Shown here: piece by piece, positions 22,082 to 25,757 of the stretch
Layout of the letters: the number at the start of each line of letters is the position of its first letter
How positions within the stretch are numbered: the first letter of the stretch is position 1
NCBI GenBank assembly: GCA_003452395.1
Contig: DMOI01000010.1
Span: 1-25,757 of the forward strand
Direction: 5' to 3'
Origin: Clostridiales bacterium
GTDB lineage: Bacteria > Bacillota > Clostridia > Lachnospirales > UBA12420
DNA length: 25,757 nucleotides
Made by a program: the position numbers and the translations under genes
The notes under the pieces: model-generated
Seen by the model: the letters and a program-made list of their open reading frames with translations, nothing else
What the model was told of the DNA's origin: nothing
The model's database searches: none

Positions 22082-22708
22082 ATGGCAAGATATATAGGAC
22101 CAAAATGCAAATTATGTCGTAGAGAAGGATTAAAACTTTTCTTAAAAGGTGAAAGATGTTACACAGGTAAATGTGCTATTGATAAGAGACCATATGCTCC
22201 AGGGCAACATGGCCAAAAGAGAAAGAAATTATCAGAGTATGGAATACAGCTTAGAGAAAAACAAAAAGCAAAAAGATATTATGGAGTATTAGAAGCACAA
22301 TTTAGAAATTATTTTGAAAAAGCAGACCAAGAAAAAGGTATAACTGGTGAAAACTTGTTAAGATACCTTGAACTTAGACTTGACAACGTAATATATAGAT
22401 TAGGTTTTGCAAGCTCAAGAACAGAAGCAAGACAATTTGTAAGACATAATCATGTTATTGTAAATGGACAAAAAGTTAATATTCCTTCTTATGGAGTATC
22501 AGCAGGAGATGTTATTGAGATAAAAGAAAATTCTAAATCTATGACAAAATTTAAAGATGCTGCAGAAACTTCTAACGGGGCAATAATTCCTGAATGGATG
22601 GAAAAAGATGCAAAAATGCTAAAGGGAAAAATAACGCAAGTTCCATCAAGAACACAAATTAATGTGCCAATTGAAGAAACGCTAATAATTGAGTTGTATT
22701 CTAAATAA
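22082..22708 (+). CDS. rpsD: 30S ribosomal protein S4, zinc-binding form
   Basis: A 208-residue protein: ARYIGPKCKLCRREGLKLFL with C9, C12, C26 and C31 as zinc ligands. An S4 RNA-binding domain follows (LELRLDNVIYRLGFASSRTE, ARQFVRHNHVIVNGQKVNIP), ending with VPIEETLIIELYSK. It nucleates 16S rRNA folding and acts in fidelity. ATG 22082 follows GAAGGAGGAAG. Confidence 0.98.
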   Translation: MARYIGPKCKLCRREGLKLFLKGERCYTGKCAIDKRPYAPGQHGQKRKKLSEYGIQLREKQKAKRYYGVLEAQFRNYFEKADQEKGITGENLLRYLELRLDNVIYRLGFASSRTEARQFVRHNHVIVNGQKVNIPSYGVSAGDVIEIKENSKSMTKFKDAAETSNGAIIPEWMEKDAKMLKGKITQVPSRTQINVPIEETLIIELYSK

Positions 22709-22710
22709 CC

Positions 22711-22823
22711 CAGATATCAGATATCGGATATCAGTTATCGGATGTCATAATTTTAAAAAATTTTGCAGTGCAAAATTTTACAAAAACAGTGCACTGCAAA
22801 TTGTGCATTGTGAATTGTAATTA
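22711..22823. repeat. Two short-unit repeats between rpsD and rpoA
   Basis: At 22711-22746, CAGATATCAG-like units repeat (ATATC/GATAT palindromes). At 22759-22779, AAATTTTGCA and TGCAAAATTT form a 10-bp stem with a one-base centre, followed by GTGCACTGC, GTGCATTGTG-type units to 22823. Both differ in sequence from the CAACTTT family but occupy the same kind of position before a binding site. Confidence 0.6.
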
Positions 22824-22840
22824 ATGGGGGGAATAATATA

Positions 22841-23797
22841 ATGTTTCAATTTCAAAAGCCTCAAATCGAAATTATTGATGTGTCTGAAGATAAAAAATAC
22901 GGAAAGTTTGTTATTGAGCCACTAGAAAGAGGTTTTGCAACAACTTTGGGTAATAGTCTAAGAAGGATTCTTCTTTCATCATTACCAGGAGTAGCAATAA
23001 GCTCAGTTAAAATTAGTGGAGTTCAACATGAATTTAGCACAGTACCAGGTGTTAAAGAAGATGTTGTAGAAATAATATTAAACTTGAAGGGTTTAGCTTT
23101 AAAATGTAATGATGAAGATATTACAGAGAAGATATTGTATATAGATGTAAAAGGTGAAAGAAAAGTAACTGCCGGAGATATACAACTTGACTCAGATATT
23201 GAAATAGTGAATAAGGATTTACATATAGCAACACTTGGGGATCCAAACGCAAAATTATATATGGAAATCAAGATAACTAAGGGCAGAGGATATAAAGGTG
23301 CAGAAAAAAATAAAAATGAAGGCGATCCAATAGGGGTACTTGCTATAGATTCAATATACACACCTATAACAAGAGTTAATTTTGCAACTGAGAAAACTCG
23401 CGTAGAGCAAGTAATAGACTACGATAGACTAATAATGGAAGTATGGACAAATGGTACAATACAACCAGATGAAGCTATAAGTCTTGCTGCAAAGATAATG
23501 AATGAACATTTGAAATTGTTTATTGATTTATCTGAAAATGCTAAGAAAGCAGAGATCATGGTAAAGAAAGAAGAAGATGAAACACAAAAAATTCTTGATA
23601 CAACTATTGAGGAACTAGATTTTTCTGTTAGATCATATAATTGTTTAAAGAGAGCGGGAATAAATTCAGTTGGCGAATTAGTTCAAAAAACAGAAATAGA
23701 GCTCATTAAGGTTAGAAATTTAGGAAAAAAATCAATAGATGAAGTTATGTTTAAATTAAAAGATCTAGGTCTTAATTTAAGAAAAGAAGAAGAATAA
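22841..23797 (+). CDS. rpoA: DNA-directed RNA polymerase alpha subunit
   Basis: A 318-residue protein. The N-terminal assembly domain has YGKFVIEPLERGFATTLGNS and LRRILLSSLPGVAI. The C-terminal DNA- and activator-binding domain is at about 250-315 (LDFSVRSYNCLKRAGINSVG, then RNLGKKSIDEV). It is joined by a charged linker with KKEEDETQK. Complete and normal. GGGGGG lies before ATG 22841; rplQ follows after 35 nt. Confidence 0.98.
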   Translation: MFQFQKPQIEIIDVSEDKKYGKFVIEPLERGFATTLGNSLRRILLSSLPGVAISSVKISGVQHEFSTVPGVKEDVVEIILNLKGLALKCNDEDITEKILYIDVKGERKVTAGDIQLDSDIEIVNKDLHIATLGDPNAKLYMEIKITKGRGYKGAEKNKNEGDPIGVLAIDSIYTPITRVNFATEKTRVEQVIDYDRLIMEVWTNGTIQPDEAISLAAKIMNEHLKLFIDLSENAKKAEIMVKKEEDETQKILDTTIEELDFSVRSYNCLKRAGINSVGELVQKTEIELIKVRNLGKKSIDEVMFKLKDLGLNLRKEEE

Positions 23798-23832
23798 AAC
23801 AATGGATACGGTATATGAAAGGAGGCACAAAA

Positions 23833-24366
23833 ATGGCAGTTAATAGAAAACTGGGTAGAGACTCTGCTGCAAGGCGTGCATTGCTTAGAAATCAAGTAAC
23901 TAATTTACTATATCATGGTAAAATAGAGACAACAGATGCTAAAGCAAAGGAAGTAAGAAAAATTGCAGAAAAGTTAATATCAATAGCAGTAAAAGAAAAA
24001 GATAATTTTGAAGAAGTAAAGGTAGTTTCAAAAGTACCAAAAAAAGATAAAGAGGGAAAAAGAGTAAAGGAAGTTGTAAATGGCAAAAAGGTAACTGTTT
24101 ATGATGAAGTTGAAAAAGTTATAAAAAAAGATATGCCATCAAGATTAAATGCAAGAAGACAAATAATGGGATTTATAATGCCTGTTAAAGAAGTCGGAGA
24201 TTTAAGAAAACAAAGAAGTACAACAACAAGTGTAAATATGATGAATAAGTTATTCGAAGAAATAGCACCAAAATACACAGAGAGAAAAGGTGGATATACT
24301 CGTATAATAAAGATAGGTCAAAGAAGAGGCGACGCAGCAGATATGGTCGTAATAGAGCTAGTTTAA
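23833..24366 (+). CDS. rplQ: 50S ribosomal protein L17, long form
   Basis: A 177-residue protein against 115-130 in most bacteria. Residues 1-58 (NRKLGRDSAARRALLRNQVT and onward) and 136-177 (KLFEEIAPKYTERKGGYTRI) are normal L17. Between them about 43 charged residues (59-101) are added before SRLNARRQ, with a further short addition at 118-134. Long L17 forms occur in Lachnospiraceae-type Clostridia. ATG 23833 follows AAAGGAGG; the ATG at 23815 overlaps that site. It is the last gene of the ribosomal cluster. Confidence 0.96.
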   Translation: MAVNRKLGRDSAARRALLRNQVTNLLYHGKIETTDAKAKEVRKIAEKLISIAVKEKDNFEEVKVVSKVPKKDKEGKRVKEVVNGKKVTVYDEVEKVIKKDMPSRLNARRQIMGFIMPVKEVGDLRKQRSTTTSVNMMNKLFEEIAPKYTERKGGYTRIIKIGQRRGDAADMVVIELV

Positions 24367-24466
24367 TCTAAAATGCTACGAAACACATATGACAGTGCTA
24401 AAAATTTTCAATGGCAAGGGATGAACGGCAAGTGGTAATTGGTAACTAATCAAGGAGTTGACGCAC

Positions 24467-24988
24467 ATGAAGAAGAGCTTAATATATATGCTTTTAGTGG
24501 TATTTTGTGTAATGTTCACTGCGTGTATGAGCAATAACGTATATAAGAGCAAAACCAATAACTTTTCTATAAGTTATCCACAAGGTTGGGAAAAAAAATC
24601 TGGGGCAATGGGAACGGAAGCAACAATTTACTCGCCTAACCAAGGAAAAGATGATAAATATAGAGAAAATATAGATTTGTTTGCAGAAACTAAAAAAAAT
24701 GAAAGAACATTAGATCAATATTTTGAAAGTGTTATTATGGTTCAATCGAAAAAGCTTGTAGAAGGATATACTAATGAAAAAGTAGAAAAAACAACGTTAA
24801 GTGGAGAAGATGCTTATAAGTTATCATTTTCTATAAATATATCAGGAGTAAATCTTGATATATTAAGATATATAGTAAAACATAATGATAAATTTTATGT
24901 TTTAACATTTAGCGTAGAATCATCACAAGCTGAAAATTATACAAAGCAAATGAAAGAAATATTAGAAAGCTTTAAATTTGTCAGCTAA
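24467..24988 (+). CDS. PsbP-like lipoprotein
   Basis: A 173-residue protein beginning with a lipoprotein signal peptide, MKKSLIYMLLVVFCVMFTAC, with lipobox FTAC and Cys20 as the lipid anchor. The mature part opens with YKSKTNNFSISYPQGWEKKS and has an IDLFAETKKNERTLDQYFES stretch and a final FSVESSQAENYTKQMKEILE helix. This is the pattern of PsbP/MOG1-fold small lipoproteins common in Firmicutes, whose role is unknown. ATG 24467 follows CAAGGAG; the TTG at 24458 is too close to it. It has its own terminator. No clear promoter is visible in the 100-nt gap after rplQ, so readthrough is possible. Confidence 0.75.
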   Translation: MKKSLIYMLLVVFCVMFTACMSNNVYKSKTNNFSISYPQGWEKKSGAMGTEATIYSPNQGKDDKYRENIDLFAETKKNERTLDQYFESVIMVQSKKLVEGYTNEKVEKTTLSGEDAYKLSFSINISGVNLDILRYIVKHNDKFYVLTFSVESSQAENYTKQMKEILESFKFVS

Positions 24989-25002
24989 ATATCAGTAATT
25001 AG

Positions 25003-25045
25003 AAAAAATTCCGGATCTCAGATAACTGAGTGATCGGAATTTTTT
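25003..25045 (+). terminator. Terminator after the PsbP-like gene
   Basis: AAAAAATTCCG (25003-25013) pairs with CGGAATTTTTT (25035-25045), with an inner CTCAG/CTGAG stem. The T run is part of the right arm. It could act in both directions. Confidence 0.85.
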
Positions 25046-25123
25046 GTATATTAAAATATTTACTTAATACTAATATGTTTTTGAAAAGATATCTATTTGA
25101 ATGCTCGCATAATGCCCATGGAG

Positions 25124-25165
25124 TGTCATCATGAGGAACGTTCTTTGGACGTGGCGATCTCATCT
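25124..25165. repeat. Degenerate GTCATTGCGAGG-type dispersed repeat
   Basis: TGTCATCATGAGGAACGT, then ACGTGGCGATCTCAT, resembles the common bacterial intergenic repeat that reads GTCATTGCGAGG...GACGTGGCAATCTCAT. The rest of the 25046-25230 stretch shows no gene or other structure. Confidence 0.4.
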
Positions 25166-25230
25166 TTGAAAACGATTGTCTATAAAGAAGAATGAAGAAT
25201 GGAACGTTATATAATTTTTTCCAAAAGCTA

Positions 25231-25259
25231 TTGCAAAAAAGATAGGAATTTGTTAAAAT
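25231..25259 (+). promoter_or_regulatory. Promoter of the right-hand pilin-like gene
   Basis: TTGCAA (25231-25236) and TAAAAT (25254-25259), 17 nt apart, with TG at 25251-25252 forming an extended -10. It is the same type as the S10 promoter at 7261. The start point would fall inside the GGTATA repeats. Confidence 0.6.
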
Positions 25260-25260
25260 A

Positions 25261-25280
25261 GGTATAGGTATAGGTATAGG
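25261..25280 (+). repeat. GGTATA tandem hexamer, three copies plus GG
   Basis: Three exact GGTATA units begin two bases after the -10 hexamer and cover the expected transcription start. Copy number could vary by slippage and alter the initial transcribed sequence. Confidence 0.8.
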
Positions 25281-25395
25281 CGTAAAATCGCATATTTGTG
25301 TGGTGTTTTGCAAAACCATTTCATATATATATAACACAAAAAAATATCCTAGCACTAAATAACCAATAGAAAAAATATGTTTAATGGAGGTTGTC

Positions 25396-25453
25396 ATGAG
25401 AAAAATGCACGATACTAGAAGAAATACTAAGAAAGGTTTTACTTTACTTGAGT
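25396..25453 (+). CDS. Type IV pilin-like protein, first exon (prepilin signal), interrupted by an intron
   Basis: ATG 25396 after GGAGG opens MRKMHDTRRNTKKGFTLLE: a basic leader ending in Gly14, cut by prepilin peptidase before Phe, then TLLE with the Glu at mature position 5 needed for pilus assembly. The frame then runs into GTGCG and stops after four codons (TAA 25465), so without splicing only a 23-residue peptide could be made. The exon appears to end at T25453, phase 1. Splicing to a second exon that begins TG GTA, as at base 22 of this window, would give E-L-V. The rest of the gene lies beyond the window. An alternative is a pilin gene disrupted by a recently inserted intron. Confidence 0.75.
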
Positions 25454-25757
25454 GTGCGTACTGCTAAGTTGTTATTGTACAATTGGTGAAAATCCAATCG
25501 GGTAAGTGCGAGTCGGCACTCCTGTACTTAGCCTTGGGGACTGTAAAAGAATGAACAATTGCGGTAACGCACAGGCTTAAGCGTAGGCAAAGGAGAAAGC
25601 GAACCAAAATCAATAGATGAAGCGTAACATAGACCCGGAAATAGGTGTATAAGTCGGAGAGGTCGATGGTAAGTTCGAGCCCGCAGACAAAATCTACTAT
25701 GTGCAAATCGGCTAAAGTGATAGTAGACTCTCCTCGGGGCACAGAGCTTGGTGAGCT
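25454..25757 (+). mobile_element. 5' part of a group II intron (domain I, partial)
   Basis: GTGCGTACTG at 25454 fits the GUGYG 5' boundary of group II introns. The next 300 bases are GC-richer than the surroundings, have stops in all forward frames, and contain many short complementary pieces with GAAA- and GTAA-type loops, such as CAATTGGTGAAAATCCAATCG and AATTGCGGTAACGC. They look like a folded RNA, not protein coding. The intron-encoded protein, if any, and domains II-VI lie outside. GTGTG at 25452 also fits the boundary rule, but only the 25454 cut restores a canonical pilin motif. Confidence 0.65.

Noticed and set aside
24999..25397. 132-codon open frame on the minus strand.
   Set aside because: It overlaps the terminator, the dispersed repeat, the promoter and the GGTATA repeats (read as Pro-Ile runs), and has no recognisable family.
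25543..25581. GTAAA (25543-25547) and GCTTAA (25575-25580) as exon-binding sites EBS2 and EBS1, pairing with exon bases TTTAC (25443-25447) and TTGAGT (25448-25453).
   Set aside because: The pairing is possible, with two wobble pairs in the second, but both lie earlier in domain I than I would expect and short matches arise by chance. The intron is too incomplete to decide.

Overview
The window comes from a low-GC, spore-forming Gram-positive bacterium of the class Clostridia. The evidence is A/T-rich codon use, strong AGGAGG-type ribosome binding sites, a spoIIA-sigF operon, a five-gene spoVA operon and a Firmicutes-type S10-spc-alpha ribosomal cluster. The wording of several ribosomal proteins (L22, L23, S8, S19, L17) resembles Lachnospirales-type Clostridia. 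That is recognition from memory, not a computed placement.

Layout, all on the + strand except one small lipoprotein. (1) 1-1292: the 3' end of what looks like a group II intron, then the second exon of a type IV pilin-like surface protein with a large C-terminal domain and a GC-rich, possibly hypervariable segment. (2) 1582-3652: a DUF1934 (YwiB-like) protein, then spoIIAA, spoIIAB and sigF, ending in a terminator. (3) 3731-6836: spoVAA, AB, AC, AD and AE, which form the spore dipicolinate channel, ending in a terminator. (4) 6884-7159 on the minus strand: a small low-complexity lipoprotein, divergent from the ribosomal cluster. (5) 7261-20804: promoter, structured leader and the S10-spc genes (rpsJ to rpmJ), including secY, adk, map, a KOW-domain protein and infA. 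(6) 20840-24366: a near-consensus promoter and leader, then rpsM, rpsK, rpsD, rpoA and rplQ. (7) 24467-24988: a PsbP-like lipoprotein with a terminator. (8) 25231-25757: a promoter and the first exon of another pilin-like gene. That exon is cut by the start of a probable group II intron immediately after the GFTLLE prepilin motif.

The most striking observation joins the two ends. The right-hand gene has a first exon coding only for the prepilin signal and stops at GAG T, where GTGCG begins. The left edge has an intron-like 3' end (...CTCGAC) followed by TG GTA ATA, which continues a pilin helix. The two half-codons would rejoin as TTG and restore GFTLLE-LVIL. I infer that related introns sit at the same site of the conserved pilin motif in at least two genes of this genome, separating a reusable secretion exon from exchangeable surface exons. 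The left gene also carries a segment that looks like a diversity-generating-retroelement variable region.

A second theme is short-unit inverted repeats in the gaps of the ribosomal and sporulation operons. The sequence family differs from gap to gap, but the layout is the same: an A/G-rich arm after the upstream stop codon and a complementary arm next to the following ribosome binding site. The core genes are otherwise ordinary, apart from internal insertions in L23 and L17 and non-ATG starts in spoVAD, rplB, rpmC, rpsQ, rplE, secY, infA and rpsM.
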